The notes: generated from the sequence alone by a model not told the origin. DNA of 64,000 nt from Tenrec ecaudatus (GCF_050624435.1 NC_134535.1:75760494-75824493), one strand, 5' to 3'; numbered from the stretch's first letter, positions 46,498-58,206 are shown. A program made the numbers and translations.

Positions 46498-49400
46498 ATG
46501 AACTGGCAGCAACTGTGGCTGGGTCTCCTACTGCCCATGACAGTCTCGGGCTGGGCCGTGGGGCCTGCAGAGAACGAGGCGGCCGTGGTGAGTCCCAGGG
46601 AACGAGAGACTCCAGCAGGGGAAGGGGAGGATGTGTCAGTCCAAGTGGCACAGTGCCATCCAAGCCTTCCTCCCGATCTTCATCCGGCCTGCCTTTCTCG
46701 TCTTTCCTCTGCTCTATGATTGACGTAGACTGTCCCCCCACCTCACCCCCGACCGAGCCCCCTCGCCGCCCCGTGTTCTACCGGAGCCTCTTCCCTGAGG
46801 TCCTCTCCTAGAGGTCCTCCACGTCTAGCCTCCCCTGTCCTGATGGGCCTGGTAGACTTTGCCTGAGACTGACCCCTTTTTCATTGGGCTTGCTCTCACC
46901 CCATCCTAGAATTACCTGCTGCAATACGGGTACCTACAGAAGCCTCTAGAAGGACCTGATGACTTCAAGCCAGAAGACATCACAGAGGCGCTGAGGTGAG
47001 AGTGGGCGTCACGGGGTCTTCTTCCCGCTTCTCTTCCTTCCCTTACCTCGGGCGCTCTGTTGCCTGCTCCAAGTCCCTGGCTGGGGTCTGGGGGCTGGGT
47101 GGTTGTCACTGTCAGGATGTTGGGCGTGTGGCAAGATGGGGATCCAAGGATACAGAACACAGTCATTGGATCGTCTGAGGCCCAAGGAACTGCTTTGCAT
47201 GCCTGGATGGTATAAATATTTAACACACTCAGGTGCCAACCAACAAGTTGGAGGTCTTGGTCTACCCAAAGTTACCTCTGCAGGCAGGCGTGGGAATCCA
47301 TTTCTGGAAAACAAAACAAAACCAGCCACTGACAGCCTGTGAAACACTTGGGGTCACCATAAGTCAGAATGCCCAAAGTACTAATGGTCACGTCTCACAG
47401 GAAGGATAATTGCCATGTGGCTGTGAGTCCCGCTGAGTTACAGGTGAAAAAGTGGTGTTACCTTTGGTGGAGCCCTGGGTGGTATAGTGGGTACTCGTCA
47501 GGCTGTGACCCACTTGGTCAACAGTTCGAAACCACCGGCAGCTCTGTGAGGGAAGGACTGGGCTTTCTACTCCCGTAAGCAGTTATTCTCAGAAACCACA
47601 GGGGTCACTCTGAGTCAGCATTGACTTCATGGCAGTGAAAGTAATTCAACTTTTATGATATTTCTAGTTTTGCTCTTATATTTTGAATCTTATGATTTCC
47701 CCCAGCCTGTCCTCAACCATATTCAGAGTCCCTTGAAGAGCTTGTATGCACTGGACACTGGGCAGGCTGGACTTCCGGAGAATACAGCTGGGAGAAGGTT
47801 GAGGGAGACTAGATCCTGATTAGGGGGAGAGGGTGGGGTGCTGATGGGAGATCGTTCAAAGGAGGGAAAGGGCACTTCCTCAGCAAGGGTGAAAACTGCC
47901 TTGTAGTCAGAAGATCCGATCCCCATGGGCCCTCACTCAAGTAAAAGACACTGAGATGAGGGAGATGGTGCTTGAATATTGCCCTTTCCATGGAATAGAA
48001 GAGAAAGTCCCAATTACCAGGCTTGGAGGCTGGGAGCGCCCGGCCAGCCGTGCTTGATGGTCACTCTGCGCAGCAGAGGACCATGGGGCTATCCCCAGAT
48101 CCCAGACACTGCAGGGGTCCCAGCCCTGGGCTCTGCTCCGTTAGATCCATCCAGCTCCTTCCTTCCAGAGTTTTTCAGGAAGCATCTGAGCTGCCAGTCT
48201 CGGGTCAGCTGGACGAGGCCACAAAGGCCCGCATGAAGCTGCCCCGCTGTGGCCTGGAAGACCCCTTCAACCAGAAGACCCTTAAATACCTGCTGCTGGG
48301 TAAGAGCCGCGCCTGGGGACGAGGAGGAAGAGCGGGTCCTGCAAAAGCCTGGGCAGCTCCGCATTGACTGCCCACTTGGTCCCCGAGGTGGGTGGGAAGA
48401 TCTACGCTTCTGATCTGGTTTTCTCGTTTGGTAACCAGGTCGCTGGAGGAAGACGCATCTGACGTTCCGCATCTTGAACTTGCCCTCCAACCTCTCACCC
48501 CACGTGGCTCGGGGAGCTTTGCTTCAAGCCTTCCGGTATTGGAGAGATGTGACACCCCTGACCTTCCGGGAGGTGAAGGCTGGCTGGGCTGACATCCGTC
48601 TGTCCTTCCATGGCCGCCAAAGTAAATACTGCTCCAGAAACTTTGATGGGCCAGGTAAGGACCTCCTCCTACCTCACAGATCTCTGTCCCCTTGAGCCTG
48701 AGACCTTGGCGTTTTAATGTTCAGGCCGTCCCCTATGCCCACTCGAACCCGATGGTCTCTAAGCACATTCTAATATTCCCCAGAGGAACAACTGGGCGCC
48801 TCCCTGGGCCTTTACTTAGCCTCCTCTTTAGAGATTGTGCCTCATTCTTTGACTTAAGTTCCCTACTGAAGGAGCATCACGGAGAGGACTATGCCAGAGA
48901 GAGAGTGGCCCGGGGCAGAGTCACAGGACAGAGTCACTGGGTATCTCTGTGAAAATTGGGTGATGACTGTGGGGGATGAAGGGATGTGTGGGGGTGTTAA
49001 AAGGAGAGGAGGAAGCATCCAAGGGACAGGAACTACAGACAGCGGGGTTTTAAGGAAAGGAGGAAATTGGGCAACCCAATGGTAGCACAGAGGCTAAAGT
49101 GGTTGGCTGCCAACCCAACGGGGCCAAGTTCAAACCCAGTCTACCACTGTGAAGCTCGACGGTCTTGGAGGTCCAATAGTGCAGGTCTACTCTGTCCTGT
49201 AGGAGCGCGGTGATTAGAACCCACTCAACCACAGCCGGTCTCCAGGGATCACCGGAGTTTGTAATGCCAGGGGGTTCCCCAGCTAAATGGCCTGCGACCT
49301 CCTCCTTCTCTTCATTTGTCCAGGGAGGGTCCTGGCCCACGCTGACATCCCAGAGTTGGGCAGTGTACATTTCGACGAGGATGAACTCTGGACTGAGGGA

Positions 49401-51574
49401 ACCTACCGGGGGGTGAACCTGCGTATCATCGCAGCCCATGAACTAGGCCATGCCCTGGGCCTCGGACACTCCTGGTATACCAAGGCCCTCATGGCCCCGG
49501 TCTACGCTGGCTATCAACCCTCCTTCAAGTTGCACCCGGACGATATAGCAGGGATCCAGGCTCTCTATGGTCAGTCCCTTTCTCTGAGGAGCATGAGGGT
49601 TGGTCTGGTCAGCATCTCTTCTTGGGGGGAAATGGGTGGCTTACCTGCGTTCTCTCCCTGCCTGCTAATTCTTCTAATGTCTTCATTTTTGAGGACTCTT
49701 CTGCTTAATACCACTTCCGGGCCTCCTTCAGCTCACATCCATTCTTGGGATTGGAAACTACACATCTGAGCAAATCACTCTCCTTCCTGTTAGCTCTCAA
49801 AAGGCACACTTGCTTCCTGCTGATATCAATATGGGTTCACCTAGCCCTACGGGGAACTCTCTGGGCATTTCTATGGGCCTCTGAACTGAATTTACAAAAG
49901 ATGGGGCAGCGGGGGTGGGGTTCGGGGTGAGGTTCCATGAGTTGTCTCTCAAACCACATGATTTCACCTGATAGGCAAGAAGACTCCCGAGAGAGAGGAT
50001 GGAGAAGAAGAGACCGAGGTGTCCTCCGTAGCCCCAGTGCCAACAGAACCCAGCCCCATGCCAGACCCCTGCACTGGTGACTTGGATGCCATGTTGCTGG
50101 GTGAGACCCTACTCCTTCACGTGCAGACAGGTAGTGGGGCAGCCTGATGACCCCGAGGTCAGGACAAACGGATCACGTGGAACTTCAATAGCGGAGGAGG
50201 CGGATGGGATGAGATGTGTGGGAGGAACAACTGGGGGTCAATGGAAAGTGGACCCAGCAGATATTTACCTGGGTTGCCACCTAACAGAGCCATGAAATCA
50301 TATTTGGAAATACTGAACTAGGAAGGAAACAATAGTAACCAGAGAGGCTCTGGCACCCGCTTGGAAGTGACGTGGAATGGAGGGTAAGGTCTTTACGCGG
50401 TCATGCTCTGTGGGGCTTTTGTTCTGTTGCTCGGGTCAAAGTTGAATTCCTTGGAGCAATGAAGGAGAAGTTGAGGCCTGGGTCCTTTCCCAATGTCTTC
50501 TTGAGGTCTGAAGGGGCATCAGTAGGCGGGAGGATGGGAGATGACCAGCCTGTCCAACACACCCACACGTCTCCACTTGAACCCTACCTTTTCGTACTTC
50601 CTGATACATCGCTTTCTCTCAGGGCCCCAAGGGAAAACCTATGCCTTCAAAGGAGACTATGTGTGGACTGTGACAGATTCGGGTCTGGGTCCCTTGTTCC
50701 GAGTGTCTGCCCTTTGGGAAGGGCTCCCTGGAAGCCTGGATGCGGCGGTCTATTCTCCTCGAACACAATGGATTCATTTCTTCAAGGGTAAGGGGATTGG
50801 TGACAGCATCTTATCTGAGGACTTAGTCCCCTCAGAGGGTGGGGGAAACATCTCATTTCTGGGTGACCCTGAAGGGCTGAAAGGTATCCTCTGAGGGCAG
50901 AAGGAGACTTGCTGCTTCTCTCTCCACTCTCAGGAAACAAGGTGTGGCGCTACATTAACTTCAAGCTGTCTCCTGGCTTTCCCAAGAAGCTGAATAGGGT
51001 AGAACCCAACTTGGATGCAGCTCTCTATTGGCCTCTCAACAAAAAGGTGTTCCTCTTTAAGGTACACAGTTCCCAGAAGGGCAAGTCCCTTTAGGGAGGG
51101 TGGGCCACCTCACACGGAGGAGCAAAGGATTGCTCTGGAAGGGGAAAGTTGGCGGGAGTGATATGGGGCCAGGCTTTGGTGGTCCCCCACATTCTTTCTC
51201 CAGCCTTCTCTTCAACCCCGCCACTCTCCTTCTAGGGCTCAGGGTACTGGCAGTGGGATGAGCTCGCCAAAAATGACTTCAGCAGCTACCCCAAGCCAAT
51301 CAAGAAGCTATTTACAGGCGCACCAGATCAGCCCTCGGCTGCAATGAGTTGGCGGGATGGCCGAGTCTACTTCTTCAAGGGCAAACACTATTGGCGCCTC
51401 AACCGGCAGCTTCGAGCAGAAAAAGGCTTTCCCAAAGATACTGCCCAGAACTGGATGCACTGTCGGTCCCGGACCCCAGACAGTACTCCAGCCAGTGGGG
51501 GTACCATTGCCTCAGCCTTGGCTAACACCATCTTTTCATTGCCTGGTAACATCACTTTCCGAGAGCCGAAGTAA
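46498..51574 (+). CDS. MMP19: Matrix metalloproteinase 19, complete, nine coding exons
   Basis: Secreted zinc endopeptidase that cleaves basement-membrane and matrix proteins. Coding exons, all with GT/AG borders: 46498-46587, 46910-46995, 48169-48299, 48439-48654, 49324-49569, 49975-50100, 50623-50787, 50934-51061 and 51236-51574. They join in frame to 508 codons, the human length. Visible features: a signal peptide (about residues 1-18); a propeptide with cysteine switch PRCG (Cys86); a catalytic domain with the zinc site [11 protein letters not shown] (213-223) and Met-turn Met231; an acidic hinge in exon 6 (DGEEETE); and a four-blade hemopexin domain in exons 7-9. Cys289 and Cys472 probably form its closing disulfide. 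Introns 2 and 4 carry AfroSINEs. The start follows a TATA/AP-1 promoter by about 130 bp. The family and orthologue are clear; exon borders were assigned by eye. Confidence 0.96.
47215..47385 (+). mobile_element. Diverged AfroSINE in MMP19 intron 2
   Basis: The tail GGGGTCACCATAAGTCAGAATG matches the AfroSINE 3' part; the head is degraded. Confidence 0.5.
47465..47645 (+). mobile_element. AfroSINE-type SINE in MMP19 intron 2
   Basis: tRNA-like head (GGAGCCCTGGGTGGTATAGT), then GTTCGAAACCACC, and an end with CACTCTGAGTCAGCATTGAC. This is the afrotherian SINE layout on the + strand. Confidence 0.8.
49065..49250 (+). mobile_element. AfroSINE in MMP19 intron 4
   Basis: Head AACCCAATGGTAGCACAG with GGTTGGCTGCCAACCCAACG, then GTTCAAACCC and a tail with TCTACTCTGTCCTGTAGGAG. 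It lies between exons 4 and 5 of MMP19. Confidence 0.75.
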
Positions 51575-52030
51575 CGCCTGAGGCAAGTGTCTGCTCACTA
51601 GAACTGGGCAGGTGCTACAGCCAGGGGCAGTCACAAGAACCCAGCCATTGTGTTAGGTCCACAGGCTTCCAAGAGGCCTCAGTTCTAGGCAGCATTTCCC
51701 TGTACTTTTTCCTTGTAGGATGGTGATGCTGTCGCTGGGTCAGACCCAACTCCACCTATTTCCTCCCTCGCCTCATCCTCCAGAGTGCTTCAAACTTGTC
51801 CTCTCCGGCCTTGGAGGACAGTAGTGGGGTGGGGAGCAGGGGTTGGTTGGGCCTCTGGCTAACAGGAGGCGGCAGCCTGGGAGGCTAGATGCCTGTCCTG
51901 TTCTTTCTAGATAAGGTGCAAAAGAACAGAATGGCCAGTAACTGAGCAAGGACTTTGAAATCCTTGGGAACCGCATTTATTTATCAGCAGGTTCACTACT
52001 CTCATTGGGCTTTGGATTTCCCTTCCGCAC

Positions 52031-52122
52031 AATAAAAGTCAACACTCATCTCGCAGGGATTGCTGCATTAAACCATACAGTCTAGATGACGTGCAATGTC
52101 CGGTACATGTGTGCTTAATAAA
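52031..52122 (+). terminator. MMP19 polyadenylation signals
   Basis: Two AATAAA hexamers, at 52031-52036 and 52117-52122, lie about 460 and 545 bp after the MMP19 stop codon. Either would end the last exon within a few tens of bases. The second is the more distal and lies about 200 bp from the opposing TMEM198B signal. Confidence 0.65.
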
Positions 52123-52139
52123 GGTGAACTCCATGTTCC

Positions 52140-53223
52140 TCAGAGAGGGATGGTTTTTCCTGGGCTCTGTGTGTGAGTGTGTACAAAGCCGACTCGAGCC
52201 GTCTGAAGGCACCCCATCAGGGGACAGAGGATCTGTTGACATGGCTGACTCTTGATTTGGGGCTACAAAGAAAAAACAACAGCAGAAGCCAGACTCCCCA
52301 GTTTAGTATTCCATGCCATTTTATTCACATGCTCCCCCATTCTTCCTTCCTCCCGCCATGTCTGGCTGATCAGGGATGCGATCAATCGTCCTGTATGCTC
52401 TCTGGGGAACAAGGGAACAGACTTTGGAGAGTCGGAAAGTTAGTGAGTTAGTGGTTGGAACTTTTAAGGTCAAGGAGGAAATTAGTCTCAGCTATTGTGA
52501 AAGGCAGAGAAGGCACTTGTCTCCCATGCAGCCCAGACCAGGCTCTTGGGGGCCAAGGGGCAAGAGTCTGGCACATGGGCCAACGCTCAGTACTTGGAGC
52601 AGGAGGCGGTTCTGGTACGAGGCAGGCATGGAGCCAGGCACTGGTTTTCTCCAAGTTTGAGGAACACGGATGGGGAGCACCATGGAGGACAGTGTCCCCA
52701 ACTGAGGTAGAAGAAGGGGGCTTTAGCCTATGGGGTCCAGGGAGAAAGGTTAACCAGGATCCCCACTCCCCCTACTGAAGGGCCAGTGGATTAGATCATG
52801 CTAGGATGCCTCTGTGTCCTTCTCCCCATCAAAAGGCTACCAAGAGTCTTAGGAGGCATTCTGACTTCCTAAAGGTCCTACAAAGACAAACCCCCTAATT
52901 TTACCATTGCGAAGCACACTGAGGCCAGGAGTCTAAGGCTCTCCCAGTTTGGAGAGATCAGAGAGTCGGTTTCTTTGGGGAACAGACATCTCTATGGTTG
53001 GATGGAGGTAGATACTCAACTTCCATTTATCGCTCCACCTCCCAGGGTTTCTCTCGAGCCCCAAAACATATCCCTACAGATATGGACTGCGTTGGCGTAC
53101 ACAGATAGATCTGTAAGCCCAAAGGTGAGGAAGTCTCTGTGTGGGGCCTGTGGACACTGGGCCTGCCCACCCAGTCTTCCTAGCCCTCTTACTAGGGAAG
53201 GTGGCAGCCTAGGGGGCGTAGGT
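52140..53223 (-). other. Region between MMP19 and TMEM198B coding ends, probably mostly TMEM198B 3' UTR
   Basis: Single-copy-looking sequence between the MMP19 3' end and the TMEM198B stop codon. No convincing coding exon is seen on either strand; the frames present overlap and lack splice context. It holds the TMEM198B poly(A) signal at 52320-52325. Confidence 0.45.
52320..52325 (-). terminator. TMEM198B polyadenylation signal
   Basis: TTTATT on the + strand reads AATAAA on the minus strand, about 900 bp after the TMEM198B stop codon. It is the first clear signal found downstream and would give a 3' UTR of roughly 0.9 kb, ending close to the MMP19 3' end. Confidence 0.5.
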
Positions 53224-55214
53224 TCAAGTCTGGGTGGAACCAGCTGGTGTGGTGAGGGGAACAGTGGAACCACAGTCAGAATCCAGGTCGAGAACGGTAT
53301 GGGGGGCAGTGGCCTGGGTGCTTGGCCCCAGTTGGCGCTCTCGAAGACTCTGGAGATAACTCTGGAGAGGCACAGGGCAGAAAGGACAGAAGAAGTCCAG
53401 GTCAGGCTCTGCTTCCTACCCTGACCATCCCCGTGTGCCTTCTGCTCCATCCCCCCAGGGTGCCAGCCCTACTCACTGGAGCTAGGCTGTCAGCAGGGCT
53501 CCGGGCACTGGGGGGCAGCTGGCGGTGGTAACTACCCTCACAGAGTCCCACTCCTGGGGGGGTCCGGTGCCACTTGGCCTCTTGCTGACGGATGCGGAGG
53601 AGCTGGAGATGCCTCTGCTGGCGGCTCAAGATTACTGCTTGGGAGGAGGCAAGACAGGTGCAGGGAGGCTTCTTTAGAGCAGAATCTGCCTCCTGTGCTC
53701 CCTCCCCCGCCCCTACCAGACACCATAGAGAAACCTTGTGGACCTCCCTCTTATGGTCTTCTCATGCCTCATCGCTCCCCCCAATTACTCTTGAACGACA
53801 ACGACAGTGCCTCTTTGGAATGGTCCGACCCACGCTGCCTTTGCTTCCGTAAGAATGCCCAGCTACTCTGCCGTTTCCCTTCACCAGTGCTCATCCCAGC
53901 CCCACTCCAACCTTCTTTGGCCCCTCCACAACGGATTTCCTTTCAAAGCCCTGGTCGACTCATCTCAGGAACACCCACGCTCTTCCCGCAAATGTATTTC
54001 TTCCAGTCTGGAAACGGGGGTGCCGAGTGGGTACGCATAGGATGGCTGTTTCTGTGCTAACTTACCACTGGCGTGGCCTCCATGTTCCTCAGCCATGAGC
54101 TTCCACTGGGCCAGGGCCCCAAGGGCACCCAGGGCTGGCCAGGCCCCAAGTAAGACCCAGTTATACCAGCAGAGAGGAGGCAGGGCTGGAAGGGCCTGCA
54201 GCCGTTGGCCCAGCCGACTGCCCAGTGCCAGCCCCTCCAGGAAGAAGTCAGCACAGGCCACCAGCACTGCAGCTCCTAGCAGGGAGGTGCCAAGAACTGT
54301 GAATGGGCGTGGCCACCGAAGGGTGAGCAGGGCTCCCAGCAGCGCCAGTCCCACCAGGCCCCCGGCTGGGATCCAAGCAGAAGGCGGTTGGTATATGGGC
54401 TCGGTGCCCAACAGCATGCCAGCGCCCAAAGTCAGGCCTAGCAGGAGACCAGTCAGGAAGAGCCCAACACTGCGAACCAGCATGGTGACCAGGCCACAGA
54501 GGAGTCCAATGCCCAGCGCGATGCCAGCGCTCACCTCCAAGCTCAGCTGTGTCTCCAGTACCCGCTCTTTATGGCACAACAGGAAGATCACCAGCGCTCC
54601 GGACAGCAGGCCAGAGAGAAACATCACTGCCTTGAAGCAGCGGTAGCCTGGGAAGGGAGGCAGGAGGCAGTGAGAGGCAGAAATTGAGGTCGACAGGGTT
54701 GGGTGAGGAAAGACTACGCAGGGGAGCTGGGGGGGGGGGTGAGAGGGATCGTTTCAGAGAAAGCAGGGGAACTGTGGGGAAATGGAAGGGGAAAGCAAAT
54801 TATTCCAGGGGTGGAACAAGACTGTAAAGGCCTGGGGAAGGGCCACAGGTGCTACTGAGACAACAGGCGTGTGGCACACGGAAGGGAAGCATTCCTTGGT
54901 AGCGCAGTGGAGACGGCCCAGGAGAAGAAAGAGGGAGCATCGTTCTTGAGGGTGGCAGTTGTGGGCAGCAGCTCCCCAGGACCCTCACCGAAGCAGCAGT
55001 AGATGATCCCAAAACAGCAGCAAAGGGCGCACACTAGGGTAGGTGCCAGATCAGGATTGTTCTGGGGTTCCAAGATACACCTTGGGTCAGGAGGCTGTGG
55101 GAGTTGTTGGTTAAAAGGCCTGGGGTCAGAGGTCAGAACCAGGGGCAGCAAGGCTTCCTCCATGCCCAAAGAGGAGGTAGTCACAGGGGGGAGGTATCCA
55201 TTCCTGTCATCCAT
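53224..55214 (-). CDS. TMEM198B: Transmembrane protein 198B, four coding exons, open frame
   Basis: Multi-pass membrane protein of the TMEM198/TM7SF3 (DUF4203) family. Its paralogue TMEM198 is reported to promote LRP6 phosphorylation in Wnt signalling; the role of this copy is not established. Coding exons in transcript order: 55214-54989, 54647-54066, 53634-53477 and 53361-53224. They give about 367 codons with canonical splice sites and no stop. Exon 1 holds the N-terminus and a first cysteine-rich membrane segment ([10 protein letters not shown]). Exon 2 holds the remaining helices, rich in Leu/Gly, with the family motif [18 protein letters not shown]. Exon 3 is a basic cytoplasmic segment (SRQQ...LRIRQQE). 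Exon 4 starts [10 protein letters not shown], matching the TMEM198 C-terminal block. An AG just upstream of the start codon suggests a further 5' UTR exon that I could not place. The human locus is listed as a pseudogene, but nothing here looks broken. Confidence 0.9.
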
Positions 55215-55219
55215 CCATC

Positions 55220-57000
55220 GATGTCTTGCAGGGGTTGGGAAACCTGCAAGGGAGTAGGGGTAGTAACTCAGATGCCCATGACTACGGAGGAATCTGCAGA
55301 TGTTTTCTTTTGAAGAAAAGTCTGTTTTGGAATGGCCGGACTGGAATCATTTAAGAAATCTGTGGGAATGGGTTCAGGGAAATGAGCAGGCTCCACATTG
55401 CCCTAAGAAACAAGGGCACCACCAAGTGAAACTCAGATAAACCAACAAAAAATTGTCATAAGCTAATGAGCCTTTTGTCTGCCCCCCAGCGTTTCCAGGT
55501 GACAGTGGAAGTAGGATGTTCTGGGTCTGGGGAGGGAAGGGTCCAAGGGCAGTAGCCAAAGGAGCTCAAGAAGCCCCAGTAGCTTGTTCCAGCTGGAAAG
55601 CTTATCCTATCTGCAGCTAGGGCTCAACCCACTCCAGTAGACTGGAAAGAAACGGGTTAAGAGAAGGGGAGCGGGAGGAGGAAGAGGAGAGAATGAGTCA
55701 TGGTGGGGTTTTGGACAGCTGCTTTAACCCCAGAAAAGGAAGAGAGAAAAACACCGGACCCCCAAGGAGTAGGGAATAAGGCCCTAAGTAGAGGTGGTCA
55801 CCCACACTTAGGGTTTTGAAGCCTCTGCTTCAATGTGGTGAAATGGTTGACCGAAGGGGTGACCAGCCACAGTCCAACTTTCATGGACCCTCATGGAAGC
55901 AGCCGGGCGCTTCCCCATGGACATTTCATATCCTGGTAGCCACTCCCGCTCCGCCCCTTCAGACACTGATCGGCTTTTTCCTACCTCTCCCTCCCCCCTG
56001 GAGTGTCAGGGCTGCCAAGGGGATTTAAACTCAGTTCCTGAAAGGAAGCGGACACCCAGGAGGGGCTGGCATTTGGGGCACTATCGGGATGGGTAGGGTG
56101 TATGCATGCATTTTCCTCCAGCTGTCGTCTTTCAAACATCAAGGTCCAATCAGGCTGGAAGGGCAGTTTAGGAAAACCCTGGAGTTCCTCTTCCCAATCC
56201 ACTGGGAAGTGTGGGGACCCTAAGCAAGGGGAAGTTGGGGAGGGGGTGCCTACTCACCACCCTGGCGGGGCTGAGGAGAGCAAGGGGTGGAAGTGCTTCC
56301 GTAGATTCCCGGTTGCTTGCTTGCCGGATGGTCCTAGGCGTCAGGCTGGCTTGTGTGTGTATGGGGGTGGTGGTGGTGAGGGTTGTCCACAAGGGTACCC
56401 TCGGCCACTGTTTCCCCCTAAACTATTGCAAGTCGCAGCCAAAGTCCTGGCAGCTAAATGCAACCAGTTGGGGGTGGAGGAAGGGGACAGGGGGGGGTGA
56501 CATCACGGAGGCGGGCTCCTTCAACTCTTTCCCCTGCGTGTGTGTGGGGGGGGACCTCGGATGCCAATTGTGCTATTTCAGGCCCAGAGACCCCCAAAGC
56601 ACAAGGGAAGGGACCTCGGGGAGTACTGCGAGGGGCTTGGGCAAAGTATTCGCATACTTAGAGAACTGGCCAACTTGGGAGCTCAGAAGTACCCAACTAG
56701 GGTCCCCGTGTCCCCCTGGTTCCCGCTTGGTTCCTTCCACTTCCCAGAGAATTGGAGTATTGTCTTCTCGGGAACCGGGTGGTCGGGATGGGGGAACCAG
56801 GAAAAGGACTGTTACTGGCCTGGGGGCGCCAGCAGGGGATCCATGGGGGGGAAACCTTGAAGATCCAGGCAGGTTGGAAAGGTCTGATAGGAGTTGGTTT
56901 AAGAGGTTAGAGGCGCGTGCTCGGGAAGGGACTGAAGGCGACGGGACTCAGCCAAGTCTGCGTGGGGGCGGGTGTGTGTGTGTGTGTGTGTGTCTTTGCT
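55220..57000. other. Intergenic or 5'-flanking sequence upstream of TMEM198B
   Basis: Largely unique sequence with poly-purine stretches. It probably holds non-coding first exon(s) of TMEM198B, since an acceptor-like AG lies just upstream of its ATG at 55214. The long open frame at 56211-57002 is low-complexity with no recognisable domain and is not taken as a gene. Confidence 0.4.
56970..56993. repeat. (GT)n microsatellite
   Basis: About a dozen GT units between the TMEM198B and DNAJC14 genes, next to the octamer motif. Confidence 0.85.
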
Positions 57001-57012
57001 GAAAGGCTCGGT

Positions 57013-57020
57013 ATGCAAAT
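57013..57020 (+). promoter_or_regulatory. Octamer motif ATGCAAAT upstream of the CpG-rich region
   Basis: A perfect POU-factor octamer, followed at once by the near-repeats GATGCAAAG and CTGCATGCAGATG (57022-57044). It sits just after a GT repeat and about 100 bp before the GC-rich promoter block. Confidence 0.4.
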
Positions 57021-57119
57021 GAGATGCAAAGCTGCATGCAGATGAGTGCAGTGTTACTTGGCACTCAGCTCCGGCCCTAACCCCAGCGGAGCCACATCCC
57101 CTCTCCCCCCCCTCCCCCG

Positions 57120-57790
57120 CCCAGTTTCCCGGCTCTGTTCCTAGACCGGGCCTGGAAGCAGCGCCCGGAGGGGCGGATCTGGGCCGTGGGAGCTACGGAT
57201 TTCTAAAGGGGCAACTCGCCAGCGGGGTCAGGCGCTAGGGAGGGCCAAGGTTTGCCGGGAAAGGAGGGGCAGCGCTGCGGGGCGAGCGCGGGGGCTAGCC
57301 TGGGGCTCCCTTCCCAAGCTCCCATCCCTGCCGGATACAAAGGGGCCTCTGTCCGCGGCGGCCGCCCGCGGGGAACGGATCCGGGCGGTGGCTCCCCGGC
57401 GCCCCCTGGTTTTGTCCGCAAAGGCGACCGGACCGGTGGCTCGGGGCCTGCCGTCCGTGCCACCCTCGGCAGAGCCCGGCGATACCACCCGCGGAGCCCC
57501 GGGACTGCCCGCAGGCGTTGCGGCAGCGCCCACTCCAGGCGCTTCTGGGGGCGCCGCCCGCCGGGACCCTAGCCCTCCGGCACGCCTCGCCGGCCGCGCT
57601 CCTCTTCCTTCCCGTCCCGTCCGCCGGTGACCCCGGAAGTGGAAGCGGGCTCAGGTCGGCGGCCGACGCGGAAGACGGAAGCAGAGCGTGAGCGGGAGGC
57701 GGAGCCGGGGGAGCTGCTCTCGTAGCTCCCCCTGGCCCCGGACCCAGCTGCTCGAGGGGGAGGAGTTACTGCCGCCCTTCGGTACGTTAC
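57120..57790. promoter_or_regulatory. CpG-island-like region, putative bidirectional promoter of DNAJC14 and TMEM198B
   Basis: Dense CpG and GC content, a GGGCGG box (57171-57176), an ETS/GABP-type CCGGAAGT (57633-57640) and further GGAAG repeats at about 57670-57680, with no TATA box. It lies between divergent TMEM198B (-) and DNAJC14 (+). It clearly fits the DNAJC14 promoter; whether it also drives TMEM198B, whose coding start is about 2 kb away, is inference. Confidence 0.6.
57645..57781 (+). other. DNAJC14: Probable DNAJC14 5' UTR exon 1
   Basis: GC-rich stretch ending in a good donor (CTTCG then GTACGT at 57782). It pairs with the TTGTTACAG acceptor at 58188, so exon 2 starts at 58189, 55 bases before the DNAJC14 ATG. 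The 5' boundary is a guess placed just after an ETS motif; a transcript would be needed to fix it. Confidence 0.5.
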
Positions 57791-58206
57791 CTTCGTCCCA
57801 GCCGCAGGGGTCCGGAGGGGCGCCCAGGGCCACCCTAAAGTCCGCCCCCAGGTTTTTCTCTGAGGCTGCACAGTCCCCACCCTTCGGGGGGCAGCCTCTG
57901 GCTCCCCTTTCCGGCGGTCTTTCCGTCCCCCCCCCCCCTGAGAGTGACCCTACGACCACACCTTTTGTGGTACCGCTTAAAGATTACGGCTTTCTGGGGG
58001 ACTAAAAGTAATGGATTGGGGGGAGGGTTGTGGATAGTTCAGCTCCGGCTTATTGCCTGGAGTAATGAATACCCCTGAAAGAACTTGGGAAGAAGCCCCT
58101 TCCCTCGGGAGGGAGGTGGGTGCGTTGAATGTCCCCCACTCGAAGTTTACTTAACCCCATCAGTCCATCCTTGATATCTTTGTTACAGGCACCAGAACCG
58201 ACCAGG

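Noticed and set aside
53016-53450. 144-codon minus frame considered as the TMEM198B last exon
   Set aside because: Wrong frame; the frame starting at 53361 gives [10 protein letters not shown], which fits TMEM198, and joins exon 3 in phase.
54095-54646. 183-codon + strand frame
   Set aside because: Exact antisense of TMEM198B exon 2; GC-rich coding DNA often leaves the opposite strand open.
56211-57002. 263-codon + strand frame
   Set aside because: Low-complexity Gly/Arg/Ser composition, runs into a GT repeat, no domain, no splice or conservation evidence.
57203-57630. Several overlapping frames in GC-rich DNA
   Set aside because: Open in many frames because of few stop codons in the CpG-rich region; this is promoter/5' UTR sequence.
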